NCBI GenBank assembly: GCA_013396995.1 | Contig: VWZP01002400.1 | Coordinates: forward strand, 930,001-994,000 | Source: Dicaeum eximium | Taxonomy: Eukaryota > Chordata > Aves > Passeriformes > Dicaeidae | Reading direction: 5' to 3' | Length of the DNA: 64,000 nt | Part shown: one piece after another, positions 37,860-50,960 of the stretch | How positions within the stretch are numbered: position 1 is the first letter of the stretch | Layout of the letters: every line of letters starts with the position of its first letter | Made by a program: the position numbers and the translations under genes | The notes under the pieces: model-generated | The model's input: the letters and a program-made list of their open reading frames with translations, nothing else | The model's database searches: none | Told to the model about the DNA's origin: nothing

Positions 37860-37985
37860 TTCTTCGTCATTATGTTGATAAGAGAGCTTAATTTCTGTGT
37901 GCTCTACAGAAAGCAATTAATGCCAGCTTCTAATGAAGCATGAGCTGTGAGCTTTCACCACGTCTGACAGCTGATTCATTGTCCA
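37860..37985. promoter_or_regulatory. Possible conserved non-coding element
   Basis: The motif-dense stretch holds GATAAGAG (GATA type), GCAATTAATG (homeodomain), TGACAGCTGATT (MEIS/TGIF half-site fused to an E-box CAGCTG, at 37965-37976) and TCATTATG. It is non-repetitive. The compound TGACAG-CAGCTG site is the most specific feature. Conservation cannot be judged from one genome. Confidence 0.25.
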
Positions 37986-38013
37986 CCTCAGCATAATTCC
38001 TTTTCAGCAAGGC

Positions 38014-38340
38014 TTGGCAGGAAACACCATCCATCTCTGGAGAAGGCTGCCTTCTGCAGCACCCCCAGGAGATGGTTGTCTTTGGGGCACTGGGACGAGC
38101 AGAATTTCTTCACTGTGCACTCCCCTCCCGGGTCTCGTGGATCACCACCAGCACATTCGACAATTGCTGTTCAGCTTCTTTTATGAGGAGGGAGGAGTAG
38201 GAAGGGGAGCCCCGGGCAGCCTCAGGGCTCCTCCCCTCCCAGCTGCAGTACCCGAGAGCCGGCACTGCCCCGGCTGTGGCAAGGGCAAAGCCACACTCCT
38301 GCTTCCAGCTTACATCGCCTTTGGGATGTGGGAAATGCTC
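38014..38340. other. GC-rich block
   Basis: GC and CpG content rise sharply here. A 149-codon open frame on the forward strand (38014-38463, no ATG-supported context) overlaps two on the reverse strand, so its length is explained by the scarcity of AT-rich stop codons. No domain is recognisable, though a short Cys-rich CPGCGKGK stretch appears. It might be a small CpG-rich regulatory patch. Confidence 0.45.
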
Positions 38341-40984
38341 CCTGGCTGGAAAACTTCCTGCCAAAAGGAGCTAGAAGTGGCCAGGAACCTTTCCTCCTAC
38401 CAAAAGGAGAGAGGTCTGAAACGTTCCTGGATGATTCTGCTTCTCCCAAGAATGTTCATCTAAGAGAATTCCTCAAAAATTGAGTATTTTAAAAAAGAGC
38501 CAAACCTGCTGCATGTTTCCTGCCGCTATGGCTGTGCATGTTTGATAGTTCAGTTATTTTGCCTGTCTGTTTGAAGGTCTGGGCAGTGCTTCTGCATCCT
38601 TGAAAGTGTGTGATGCTACAGTGCAAGCATGCTGAAAGGCCTGTGAATGCATTACAGCCTCTGTTCTCAGCCCCATTTCTCCCAGGACTCCCCTGTGTGA
38701 GCTGTATGTAGGGCCATGCCATATGAAACAGAAGTTCTAAAAAAACGTATGTGTTATACCATGAGATTGCTGTGCAGGAAAAGTGGGGGGAGCCTAAAAC
38801 AAAAAGAAATTTGAGTCCCCAGCAGAAGGTGATTGTTCTCTTCACCTTTGAAGAAAATCAGTGGAGGGAGAAAGGGAAAAGATGTGTTTCTTGCAAAGCT
38901 ATCTTTTACCCAAAAAATGACAGGCGCCTGTGTTCTGTGAACAACAACACGAAACCAGCAAATAAGACCAGGGGTGGCAGAGATCACATCACAATGGATT
39001 TATGAAAGCTAAACAGAGCAAAAGGAAGGGAGGAGGAGGAGGTGTACATCCTCATAGAACTCCTCCCTCTCCCAGCCGGCAGTACTCTGCCTTGGGTAGC
39101 CTGCCCTACAGTCAGGTTGCATTTCCAGAGAAATGAGTGTACCAAGTGGGGTGATTTAAACTCACTGCGTCCCCTCTCAGATTCAGTGCTTTATTTTTAA
39201 GTTATTTCACTTAACACACATTGGCTATTTTTGTCTGAGGTATGTTGATTTCATGCTTAAATAATTCAGCAAACTCTTTTTGTTGTTGTTGCAAATTGTA
39301 CTGTTGCCAAAACCTCGTGGAACTCAGCTGTTAGTGCCCACGTGGGAAACCTATAATGCTGCTCTGAATGGTCTGCAATTCATTCTGCTCCATTCATTGG
39401 GGTTTCACATTTCTTTTAGCACAGACCCCAATTCTCTACGCTCTTTTACATTCTGTGTTTAGTCTAGCACTATTCCTTGCTCGCTGGCGGTTGTGCTGGA
39501 AAAAGATTGTTGATATTATTCTGGCATATATAAGCAGTAAGGATTACACCACAGTCACTTTGTTGCTTTTAACTCACATTTGAGCTTCTTGATGGAATCT
39601 TCTACTTTTTTTTTTTCATATGTGGGTACAGTAAACTTGGCTGGCTCTCAGCACAGAAGATGTAGCAGGCCCAGCAGAAGGTACAGTGTCCACTCAGTAG
39701 ATGTGCTAGTGTTGCCTGCACTGCAATGTGCAATCATCCCCCTTGAGCATTGCAGCTGTCCTCTGAGGAATTCAAGTGGTTAAAAAAGTAATGGCTGTTT
39801 CTTTCAATTTGTAGGTGTCTGGATTTTGAGAGTCCTGGTTTTTACATTTGCAAGTCAGTTAAATGATAATTATTATCCTGACTAGAACATTATCTCTCTT
39901 GATTAGTATTGCAGACATTTATAGTAATGAGCCATTTCTGGGGCCCAAATGTTAAATTCTGCTCTTAGCATGGCTCTGTCTCTAAAACACAGGGCCTAAA
40001 TGTTCAAACAAATTTGGCTACCTATATCCACAACTGAAATAACCATTTCAGTTACTGTTCTGCAAGAAACTTGCTTGATGCAACTAAAAACTGTTTTCTA
40101 CATGGGATTATATCAATAGACTCTTTGTGAAATTTATACAATTTTTCCTCTCAAGCTTCAACTCAATATCGGACTCAAGCATATGCATAATCCAATTGGA
40201 ACTATTTCCCTGTACACTAAGATTATTTTCTCCTGCAAAAGTGTTATTAAAAAGTCTGTAATGAAAATTAGAATCTTTCACTTTAAAATGCCTTGCTAAA
40301 TCAGTTACAGGAAAAAAAAATTGATCATGGACCTTTAATCTCAAATCATAAAAACAAATATCATTTAGTATTAAACTTCATAAGTTTTTACACTGTTGTA
40401 ACTACTTCAGCTGGCTTTTTGCCCTACTATGGTTTTATTTACATTTGAATTAAATCACTTTTGTTAAGACAGATTATTTCCTATCAGAAGATACACCATT
40501 GCCTAAACTTTTATTAGATTGGATAGCAGATATTGGACCTATTTATTGAAAATAATGAAAAATACCCTTAGAATTTGGAAACAGGGGACTTCATTGAAGT
40601 TGCAGATAAATGGACTAAAATAGTAACTAGAGACAATAATGAATTATCTGCATAAATAAAAACAACATATAAAAACAATAAAAAGAAATATTTTATTGAA
40701 AAGAAAAAACACTCTTAAATTTACTAGCATCTGTTTGTATTGCCAACAGAAAAGTGATTAAAGGAACTGTTTGGTTTAGGTAATTTCCACTTTTTAGTTT
40801 GTTTTTCAAAGTCTCTCAGAAGGGGTAGTAGAGTGTCTATGTATTCAAGGGTTTAGAGGTAAATCATTGGCATAGATTAGAGATTGGTAAAGCGGTAGAA
40901 AATAAACCAGAAAAATTGGTAAAATTCCAAAATGGCAAAGAATTAACTGAGGAGTGTCCATAATAAGACCAGTTGTTTAATAGT
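38341..40984. other. Non-coding stretch
   Basis: No gene seen. Open frames at 38489-39005 overlap on both strands. 40550-40980 is A-rich and may be further decayed upstream LINE sequence leading into the RT fragment at 40985, but no alignment is possible by eye. Confidence 0.5.
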
Positions 40985-41260
40985 GTCTGGAAATGAGGGA
41001 GAACATTTGCAAATTAGAATTTGCATATGGCACAGAAATTGTTGGGTTAGCCAAGACTAAAGAACCCTTGAGGGACCAATACAATTTAGGCACTTGGGCA
41101 GCACAATGGCAGATGGGATTAAATGCTGACAAATACATATTGGAAAGGATAATTGGGTTAAAATATGATTACATCAGCTCCCTTAGCTGTTTAACAGTCT
41201 CATTTTTAAACACTTCCTCTGAAGTAGTTGGCAAACACCCATTTGTTTCAGTTAGAGAAG
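40985..41260 (+). mobile_element. Ancient CR1-like LINE fragment with dead RT active site
   Basis: One frame (40993-41286) reads through the palm region of a CR1-clade reverse transcriptase. FAYGTEI at 41020-41040 stands where the family has the F/YADD catalytic box plus TKI. It is followed about 30 residues later by LGTWAAQWQMGLNADKY, which matches the conserved LG-WA-KWQM-FN-DKC segment. The box has lost both catalytic Asp residues (ADD to AYG), so no activity is possible. The frame happens to be open but the match is old and partial. It lies 12.7 kb from the other RT fragment and covers a later part of the enzyme. Confidence 0.75.
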
Positions 41261-42199
41261 ACCCAGATCTCACGTCTGAAATCTGAGTGCAGCTCTATAG
41301 CTTGTTTGGGAAAACCATACAGATAACAGACTCTGCTGCTGCATTTTCTTTCACCCAGATGCAGATATTTTGCATGTTTTATTTGCTGTGTGTTACCACA
41401 ATTCTCCTCCTCTTCAGTCCCTGCAATATTATTATTGGGTTGCACGGCAAAGGCCACCCAGCCTTTCCTGATACAATCAGCACCGAGTGCAGTGGAGCTG
41501 TGGGAATTGTGCCTGGTGCCAGCTGGGGCCTGAGCCCGGCTTTGCAGGGCTTTGGGCAGTGCCTGTCTGGCCAGCACACACCAAGTGATGCTCCAAAGGG
41601 CCAGCTCTGGGCAGCCTCTGTGTGCCAGACACACCATGGCACACGTGCTGGGTGTGTGATTTAAGGTCACTTGGGAGCTCACCCTGCAGGAGGAGAAAGA
41701 AAGCAGTGTTGAGCTTATTTCAGTTTTTCCCTCGTTCAGGTGTTAGTGGTTTATTTGTCTTTTTGGGCTGTAGCAGTGGATCTGAATGCTGATGAAACCC
41801 AAACAGGCCTGGCAGTGGGCAATCAATATGTGTTAATGTTTTGGATGCTGTCCCTGGATCACAAGTTTTGTTGTTGTTGCCAGCTTAGACAAATCAGTCA
41901 GTTATTAATTTTGATATACGGTGATCTTCAAGCGTGTCCAAATCAGCTAACTACTGCAATATTTGTGTCTCCAAAGCTGGGATGCTGAACCAAAAAAATA
42001 TCTAGGAAACTTCTTCAAAATAGCTATTTCTATAAATGAAAGCAATTTCAGGTTCACTGCCATGCCCCTGCAGCCCAACTGACTGGGTATTCCCTAGTAA
42101 CGTGCTTTGTCTGGGCATCACCAAGGTTTGGAACCTCTGAAGAAATAAATGGCTGTTCACAGAATCACTCTGCATGTGGGACCGAGGGTCCCTGGATGG
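41261..42199. other. Non-coding stretch with GC-rich patch
   Basis: A GC-rich, CAG/CTG-rich patch lies at about 41440-41650. Long open frames cover it on three frames (up to 144 codons, reverse strand), which argues that composition and not coding explains them. No domain or splice pattern is seen. Confidence 0.5.
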
Positions 42200-42470
42200 A
42201 GGTACAGACAGAGAAACGCCTTCAGAGACACTGGAGAGCAACCCTGTGGAAAGGTCCTGGTCAGTGGCAGGTTGAACAGGAGCCAGCAGTGCCCTGGCAG
42301 CCAGGAGGGACATCCCTGTCCTGGGGACATCAGGGACAGCATCACCAGCCAGGCAAGGGAGGGGATTGTCCTCTGGTCTGGGACAGCCTCACCTCGAGAT
42401 GGTCCTGTGAAGGGCCTGGAGTTGGACTTAGATGATCTTTGTGGGTCCCTTCTGACTCAGGATATTATAT
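42200..42470 (+). mobile_element. CR1 LINE fragment with internal deletion
   Basis: The 5' part (about 42245-42396) matches the late RT region of CR1: GGTTGAACAGGAGCCAGCAG, a CAGCATCACCAGCC block, then GCCTCACCTCGAG. The sequence then jumps to the 3' UTR end, GAAGGGCCTGGAGTTGGACT, GATGATCTTTGTGGGTCCCTTCTGACTCAGG and an ATATTATAT tail. Several hundred bases that normally separate them are missing. The boundary of the upstream part before 42245 is uncertain. No coding capacity remains. Confidence 0.8.
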
Positions 42471-43840
42471 GAGCATATGATATTATCTTTTGGATCCTGA
42501 AATTATTTATTCACACTGTATAGCTCAGAAAGCATCCTTCTATTCATGGACAAAGTCACAATTTTTTTTAGTCCATTTCTCTATTTTACTCCAGGAATGT
42601 GTAAAACCACCTTGATGCATTTTCTCCCTTAGCTGTCACAATTCCCTATAATATTTTTTAACTAGGATAATTTTCTTTATCAGGTTTCCTTCTGGCCCAG
42701 CACTGCACTTCCTCCAGTTCCCCCCAGCTCTTAGACAGCCTCTGAAGGAGCTGTGTCTGCCCACATGCTCTGCAGCTGTGGCAATGAGCACTGTCCTCTT
42801 CGCCCTGAGCAGTGTCCCCACCACCTGCCCCACAGGAAAGGGCTGGGGTTCCACCCTGGGGACTCCCATTCCCCAGCACATGGCTGTAAAGCTGTTCCAA
42901 CCCCTGCCCTTGCCTCCTCAGCCCATCCATACTCCTCCCCCAAGCGCAGGCACTGAGTCCAGACTGGCTCCCACACCAGTCCCCTCTCCCTTCTTCAGGA
43001 GCTTGGGAAGGATTAAGAGTGAGCAGCAGGCACAAGGGAGGGGGCAAGGGCCACCCCTGCTCACATATAAGTTGGAAGCAGAGACTGAAAAGTACAGGTA
43101 GTGAAGATGGAGGGAGGGAGCAGTGTCTGCATCCACTGTGCTCCATGGCTCTCTTTTGGCCCGTTTCCATCCAGACCAGCCTGATGTCTTACTGCAGATC
43201 TTCCTCTAGGTCCTCCTGAGACTTCTCTCTCCTCTCTCCATCGTGCTGTTTGGCTAACCTTGGAGATCCTTCCTGCCCTAGAACTGCTCTGTTCCTCATT
43301 TCTGCTTCAATCCAAGTGACCCCTTCAAGTTCTCTTCCCCTCTGGCCCCCTAAACTTGTAAACTCCCTTTGCCAGAAAATTGGAGTGAGCCTCCATGGCC
43401 GAGACATTCTGAGCCAGCTCTGCACTTCTTGAGTCCTTCCCCAGCGAGTCTGGTAATATCCAACAGATGTTTGAAGGAACTGGGAACTTTGCCCATTCCT
43501 GAGGGAAGCCAAGCCCAAGCTTTTACATGAGTAATGTCCTTGGGTGTCCAAAACTCAACTTGTCCCAGTCTCTGGCTATTCACCAGAACAATCTTCCTTT
43601 TCACTAATGACCATTTCACATCTTGTGACTCACACACTTTTTGTCAGGTGGAATAGGTGCCTGGCTTTAGGATGTGTTCCATTTGGCCACGGGGTGTGTG
43701 AGGAAGGCAGAAAATGTCAGGTAGCAGGTGGGCTTTGCTGCCATGGAGTGACTGCAGTGCTCCAGAGCTCTTGCAAGTGCAGCATCAAGTCATGCCCAGC
43801 CTTGCTTTTTGCTAAGAAACAGATAATTCTGCATGTCTAC
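42471..43840. other. GC- and CT-rich non-coding stretch
   Basis: From about 42690 to 43450 the forward strand is C/T-rich with many CCCC and CTCC words. The longest open frame (42658-43170, reverse strand, 170 codons) overlaps open frames on both strands, has no start-site support, and shows a Gly/Ser/Gln/Cys-rich low-information composition. I consider it non-coding. Nothing else is recognised. Confidence 0.5.
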
Positions 43841-46800
43841 TAGAACTCAATGGGACTTTTGAAAAGAATATATGAAGTCCCAAAGTTATGATAATGTCAC
43901 TCTGGTTTTGTTTCTATTAAAAATTCATTCTCTGTTCTTAACTAGCTTCTGTTTTAAGGATGAAAATGCTATTTACAGTATTTACACATCCAGTATGGCT
44001 CCCTGTTATCTTAACATTGTTCCAGTTTGTGTTCATCACACTTACTCTTGATTTCTAACTCATTCCGTTCAGATTTGCAATAGGTTTGCCTCAATATGCA
44101 TGAATGAGTTCAACTGAATTAACTGACTTGAAGCTTCACCCAGATATTTAGGAGGTTTAAGGGTGTCTAGAGAAGCTTTTGTGCTCTCCAATTTTCATGT
44201 TCACAGTGTTTCCTCTCTCTGATTCTTGCTCAAATTTGTGACAAGATGCACAAGAAAATGTGTATATTTAGCCTAAATTTTAAAATTTTAATGCATATAT
44301 AAATATGCAAATTTATTAAAATAAAAATGTGGAGACTTCTTATTTCTGTGAGGAGTGAAAGTGGACCAAAGACCTGAGAGAAACACTTAGAAGTTTGGAT
44401 AACTGAAATAAAGACCAAAATGTCACAAAGTAATCTATTTCTGGCCTTCAGAAATTTTGCTGAAAGAAAAAGCATACGCAGCATGACTGCTGGTGGTGGG
44501 TACAAAATTTCTGCACTTACTATTTTTCATTTTTGCATCTCATTGTTTTCTGCTGTGGTTGCCCTTGCTGTTGGGGTTCCTATATCTGAGCAGTTACTCA
44601 TTCCTTTCCCTTGACATTTAATGTAGTAAACTGTTTCTTTAAGGGGTTGCTGTCAATCAAGCAGGTACTTTATATAAAAAATAGACCTGTCTGTAAAGAT
44701 TATTACAAAGGAAACAAATTACAAATACTTCCTTTTGGATCTATCCCTCTCCTGTTTGTTTTCTGTATTTCACAAAGCTCAGGCTGTGACACTGGAAAAC
44801 ACTGAGCCTGACTTCTTCCCACTTCCACTTTTATTTTCTTTTATTTTTGTACCCCTGCATAACAGTACTGTTAGACTTCTTAATACTTGAGATGGAAGTT
44901 TATATTAAAATAAATAAAATTACCGATTTGAGTTTTAATTTATATTTTGGATTTAATCTTAAGTTTTGTAAAATCCCCTTGCAGTTTGGGGGCCCCAGTC
45001 TAAGGGACAGTGGCCCTTTAACAATGGTGGAAGTTTCCCAGACTTCCAACTTGGCTGCCTTACAGTTTATTCTCAATATAAATATACCACCTGGGAATGC
45101 TTGATTCAATGTTTCCCACATAATTGCTTTCTCATGTCAATGCTCCATTCTTTTCCTGAGTGAAGCAGCCTTTTACTGCACTATTTTAGGGGACAGCGAT
45201 AGCGGCCACCAGAACCTCAGACACTGAATCAGAACAAAATAATGGTAGCAGCATGAAATGTTCATGGTTTGCAGCAGTTGTCAGTAAGATCAGCAGCCTT
45301 GGGAGAAAAGGAACTCAGTGTGTGCAGAAAAGTGAAACAAATATACTCCATCAGAAAAGGCATTGAGAAAATGCCGATTTTTATGAATACTTGGGAATTC
45401 ATAGAATTTAAACTTATGTGTAAAGTGTGTCTTTATATGTATTCTTAAATTGAAGTTTCTTGCAATTTGTTTCAAACAGGAGTTTTGTAAATTCACATAA
45501 GAAATACTGAAGCAAGTTACACAAAATCAGTAGAAAGGTAGAGGTAGAAATTAGTTTTACTCTACATTTGAAACTAATATGTTCAAAGACTGAATTTCTT
45601 TCTTGTTTTTTCTATGACTTATTTTTCTCTCATGTGACTAAAGGTAGATTTTGTCACTAATGTGGGACAGCACAAGTGCAAGTTTCTGTTCTATAATCAA
45701 TAAACAGACTTTTGACACAGAAAAGATCAGTAACATTTCAGTTGGTCACGCTGAGATATATAACAAATGAAAGAGTAATATTTAACATTTTGTAAAAGGA
45801 CAGATGCCACACTTAACATTTGGGTTATTTATTTTAAATTAGTAGCTAAATTTGTTCCCTTAAAACACCCTCCTCTGTCGAGGCCTCTGGTAGCCTGTGT
45901 CCATACAGACAGCTCCGCTGCCTTTCATCAAACCTTCTCATAAATACCAGTGACATTTGGGTTGTCTTTTTTGAAGTATCCATGTATAATGTAGGCAGGT
46001 GAGTTTTTTATTCAGTTTGTATGTTAGTGGCATGGCCCTGGGCCTGTAAACAGCTTGTGAGGCAATACTGGGCCCTACCTAAATCAATGGAGTGCTGGAC
46101 TAGAGCTTAAGACTTCAATTAAACTAGAAAGTACATAATAAGTAATTGCACAATAGATCATGGACAAGGACTTCTCTCAGAAATTAATTTTTGTAAGTAC
46201 ACAAATCCGGTAGGTCTTTCTGAACATTTAAAAAATTCCTGTACAAATCCATCTGTGTCTTTAGGCACACAGAATCTTTAAAAATCTCTCAAAAGTACTA
46301 TAAAAAAACTTTCCACTGACTTTCACATTGGGTAAGTTGTTTTCATTAGAATATACACATACTTTGGTGCTTAGATTTTGCATATTTATCTTCCTTTTGA
46401 TATGCAATATTTAAATAAATACAGATTTTGCATCTAGAGGGACCATGACTTCGAAAAGGTTCTTAAGATATTTGGATAGCTGTCAAAAATTATGTTGACT
46501 TAATAACTAACACGTGGCTTAAGTATTTCTTTTTAGTCACATTCACATTGTGCTTTCTAACTAATTGTTATTAATCTAAACATTATTCAACATAATAAAG
46601 TTTAATAAATTCTATCTCATACTGTGTAGTTTTTCCATTTTAATGCAACTGTTTGTCATAGAGGAGAAACTTCAAATACACTTTTATAGCTTTCTTTCAT
46701 AAGAAAGCCCTCCAGTGCTTTTAAAATGCATTGCAAAATCTTTAATCCAATAAGAGAAATAATAAAATGTTCTGTGCTGCTCCATGTCCACAGAATAACC

Positions 46801-49800
46801 TTAACAATGAGACATTTCTTAATGCCAGTGAAGGGTTTCAGTGCAGAACTGGGACAGATTGCTAAACATTGTAATATGGTGCTAATTCAAGTTTGCCTGT
46901 GTTCTATCCCTTTACAAAACTATGGATATACATCCTCCTTTTTTTTGTGTGGTGTAGGAGTCAGCTTTGGCAAAGAGCATCAGTGTGTTGTGTCTGGGCA
47001 GTTGGCTTAAAGAACTGCTGTGTTTGGAGCATGGGGATGAAAAGTGTCAAGTAAGGAAAGATTTCATCAAACAGTCTGAGAAATATCAACTGGTGGAGCC
47101 TCTGCTGAATTTTTAGACAAACTATCTTTCAATTTTATTCTACTTTGTATTAAGACTAATATTTATAATATTTTTAAATTCTAAGCCAACATTTTTTTGC
47201 AGATGACATAGTGAACTCTATCCTCTATATGCATCTTTCTTTTCCCCCTTTCACTCCTCCCCCAGCCTGTTTAAAATCAATGCTGTTTATTCTGTTATGC
47301 CAAAGAAACAGAAATATAATGGCACATTATGGTCATAAGCAAGCCCTGAGCTAGTGATAATCAGTCCTTTAAGGTCTCAGAAGTGTCATTGTCTTGGGTT
47401 TAAACAAAATATGATCCATAAAAGTTTGTTTGGTTACTGAGTTGTCTGTTTGATTAACTGAATGTTGTCCAGAAGCCCATCAGGAACCATTCAACACCAG
47501 TGTTTTCACATGCTGTGAGCACGTAGGCTCACTCCACAGACACTGCTTCGGGAAGAATAATTCATGTATCTAACAATTTTGTTTAAATCTGAATGAATTG
47601 TAAAAGACAAAATTGTGGTAAAGATTACTAATAACGTCCTAAATAACCCAAGCAACATTTTTTCCTAAAAGGTTCTTGTGTTAAAAATATTATGACATAT
47701 TTTCAAGGCTTTGGTTAGAGACATTACTCTTCTTCAGTGTTTTCTTGAGGCTGCAGAAAGGTGACAGAAAGGTATTCTTAGATGTTCCAGCTGGACTAGC
47801 AGGAGCAGAAGTCACTCCAATATGATGCCTTTTTTTAAATCTCTAGGCAGCCTTCTGACTCCTTCATAGGTGCGTGACAACAGAGTGGTAAACGGTTTCC
47901 AATATCTGTGGCTGTTATGATTTATTTTGATTTCTGTATTAGTGTTCATCAACTGGTTTAAGAAGTTTCTGTTTCTGTTTATGACAAGGATCTGTCCTGC
48001 ATTCAGAGTCCTGCAGGAAGACTCTGTGCTCTTGCAGGTTTCCTAACCAAAGGCAATGGGGTGAGGCAGTCAGTGTTCCCTGGATGATGCCGACAGCAGC
48101 TCCCTGATGCTTTACCATGGCTTTCCACTCCCCATCCCATTATCCATCTCAACTGGACTTGGCTTTAGCACTAGGGTGCCTCAGTCCTGCTGAGGCAGGA
48201 ATGCTGATACTGATACTGCTAATGGGTAGTTGCTTTCCTAGCGAGAGCAAACACTGATGAAACGGGCACATGTGGGAACAGCTGTGCACACCCTGCAGAG
48301 CCTCTGGTGGCTCTCATGCCTGATCACACAGGGCTTGGCCAGCGCATGCACAAGGCAGCAGCACTTCACCTGTGATTAATAAAGCACCAGAGGCCACGGT
48401 GCTATCAGGGCATCCTTGTCTGGGTTTTCACATAGATCACTCGATGGAAAGGCAGGTGCTCTGCCCCAAGCCAGCTGTCTCTGTCCTATGGTCAGAAAAC
48501 TCTGCCTGTCTGTCTCAAGAGAAAAGAGCTGAAAGAAAAGGCTGAAGAGGGTGCAAACAGGAAAATGAAGGATCTGCCCTTCAGAACTCATTTATTGTTG
48601 TCTTTTACCTGATTGTATAGAAAACTGGGCACAGAACTCAGTTTGCAAGCCAGATAACAAAGGATTTTATGTAAACTAACAAGGTTAATTTTCAGAGCAC
48701 TCTCTAACTCAGAAGTACGGGGAATTCAGTCTCGCACAATGCCATGAAGGGAGTCTTGTTTTTGTTATGTAGGCTTATAAATCAGTACAACCATAAACAA
48801 AGAAATTAAATGTTAGGAATTATCCCTGACCTTGAAACCTGATCCCTCACCTTAAATCCCTTGCTTACCCCATGGACCACACCTGTTTCTCTTTGCCTTC
48901 CAATAAACACAGGTATAACAAAATATTCGCTACAGCTGCACAGCATTTATCACTGCTGATGTTTCCATTACATGGGAGTACATGGCTTTTTACTTTACAT
49001 TTAATTAAATGTTTTTATGGTTTTATTATGAGGTAATTAATCTGTCAGAAAACAACCAGAAATTGTATATGAAATTTTGGCAATATATTAGCTTTTCTCA
49101 AGGACAATTTACATTTTATTTATAGGTTTTAATTTTATAGGTAATAACCATCTTCTTTAACAGTGCATTCATTTGGGACAGAGTTGTGTTATCAGATACA
49201 CTATTAACTTCTTTTCACCTACTGTTTACTGTCTTCATTTCTTTCTCACAATGACAATGAGCAGTTTGTCTGTTTAAGCAGCTAGACTAATTATTTTCAG
49301 CTGCACATGAGATTGGTTTAATTCTTCCCAAATGGCCCAAAATTCACAAGAAATACAGTCTGTGCTATCTCTCAGATTTGTTTCATTATGCTTCACAAGT
49401 GCTGCTTTTAAATCTGGAGAGCAAGTCCTTTTTTCTCACTAGTTGTGTGAAGGCGAGTGCTAGTTTTTGTTGTCTAGAACTTCAACTAATGAGAGACTAA
49501 ATGAGAGATTTGATCCCCTGGGCTGTGGATCCTTAATCTCTTTCAGACCAGATTTCACTACTATTCTGCTCTCAGATATTGAACCATATCAACAAGTAAA
49601 AGAAAATTTTGTGTTAAGTTGGACCAAATTTAGCTTTGAACTAACTAGTCCAGGAGAAAAGGTTGTGTTATACCTGAGCTGACCTTATTACTCTGTCATT
49701 AATCTGCTTTGTTATGCCTGAAGAATCATGGGGGTCTCAGAACTGCTGGTAATCTTCTCTGCCATATGTGTGGTAATATCTGAACACAGCAGGACGAATT

Positions 49801-50800
49801 AAGAATAGTCCCATCTTTGCTTCATTACTTGTAAATCAGCCCATTAATATTATCTGAGTGCAGTTTGTTAGGATTAGCAGAGATGATATTTGAATTGCCA
49901 CAGTGATTACTTCTTAAAAACTCTACTAACATGAATTTTGAAACTTAGAAATAAATTAGTACTGGAAGTCAAAAAACCCTTCAAATGAACCAAAAGGAAG
50001 CCTAAAGACTTATCATATCAACAGGAAGAAACAACTTGAAGCCAAGAATATGGAAAATATCTTTTGCTATCATATATTTCAATCCCAAGTATTGGGGATA
50101 CTTGGGGGCTAGAGTACTTCTCAGTGAGGCAGCAGAGCAAATAAATCACTGCTCAGTTTGAATTAGTAGAGTACATTCATATTATGGAGCCTTTCCTTTT
50201 TTTTTAATAAACGTGTTTTGTCTGATTTACAAAGAAAATATTTTACAGTACTTGCCACCATGCTCTGATCTGGTTTATCCCCTGTGTCTGTTTTCTACTG
50301 TGGAATTTCAGTCAGCTGCTTTTGAATTTGAAAGATTATTAAATGTTTCTGATTTTTATAGCTTCTTTTTTAGAAAGAAATCCTATGACTGCCATAAAAG
50401 ATCATGAGCAAAGATTACTCAGGGTGAGCAGTGATTGCCCATGGGCACAGGCAGTCATAAAAAGATGCCTCCCCTGTAAAGGCAGCACCTTCTTTCTCTT
50501 GTAAAGATATACCAGAGAAGCAATATACAAACAATAGGTCTGTAATGTGATGAAACCTAAACAGGAAAATCCATCTGTTGCATCATTAGAGCAACTGCAT
50601 AGCATTAACATTTTTATTTGCCAAGGGCCTGCCAAAATTTTTGGGTTTATTGCGCATTGCGTATAAAAGTTTCTCAAACTTTTTCCCTGTGATTGATTTT
50701 GTTACGTTAATAGAAAGCAGTGCTTTGGCACTGTGCAGGTTGATGGCTATCACTGCTTTTTTAATTCTGTCCTTGTTCACAGGAGCAGGGCAGAGCCTTT
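43841..50800. other. AT-rich non-coding stretch
   Basis: Nearly 7 kb without a supported gene or recognised repeat family. A small perfect hairpin (TGCCTCAG, five-base loop, CTGAGGCA) lies at 48177-48197. Open frames at 44230-45121, 46726-47010 and 50213-50677 lack splice and domain support. Confidence 0.55.
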
Positions 50801-50960
50801 GTAGTGAGGAGTAGGGTGTGAGAGCCCAGTGCTGAGGAGGCTGCAGAGGAGGGGCACTGCATGGGGGAGCACCCTGGGACAGCCACCCTGCCCTGCAGTG
50901 ACACCCTGTGCAGGGAGGGCAGCCAGCCCTTCTGCCCTGCCCAGCCCTGCCCGCCAAGGG
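50801..50960. other. GC-rich patch
   Basis: A short GC-rich segment containing repeated CCCTGCC/GGCAGGG words, which can pair with each other over short range. A reverse-strand Pro/Cys-rich open frame crosses it but has no recognisable signature. Confidence 0.5.

Noticed and set aside
38014..38463. 149-codon forward open frame
   Set aside because: It sits on a GC-rich block where stop codons are rare, overlaps reverse-strand frames, and shows no recognisable domain or splice sites.
41248..41682. 144-codon reverse open frame and 125-codon forward open frame in the same DNA
   Set aside because: Simultaneous long frames on both strands point to base composition. No protein family is recognised.
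42658..43170. 170-codon reverse-strand open frame
   Set aside because: It lies in GC/CT-rich sequence with long open frames on both strands. It has no domain, no start context, and a biased Gly/Ser/Cys/Gln composition.
48177..48197. Small perfect hairpin, considered as a possible microRNA precursor
   Set aside because: The stem is only 8 bp with a 5-base loop, far too short for a microRNA precursor, and no extended pairing is seen.
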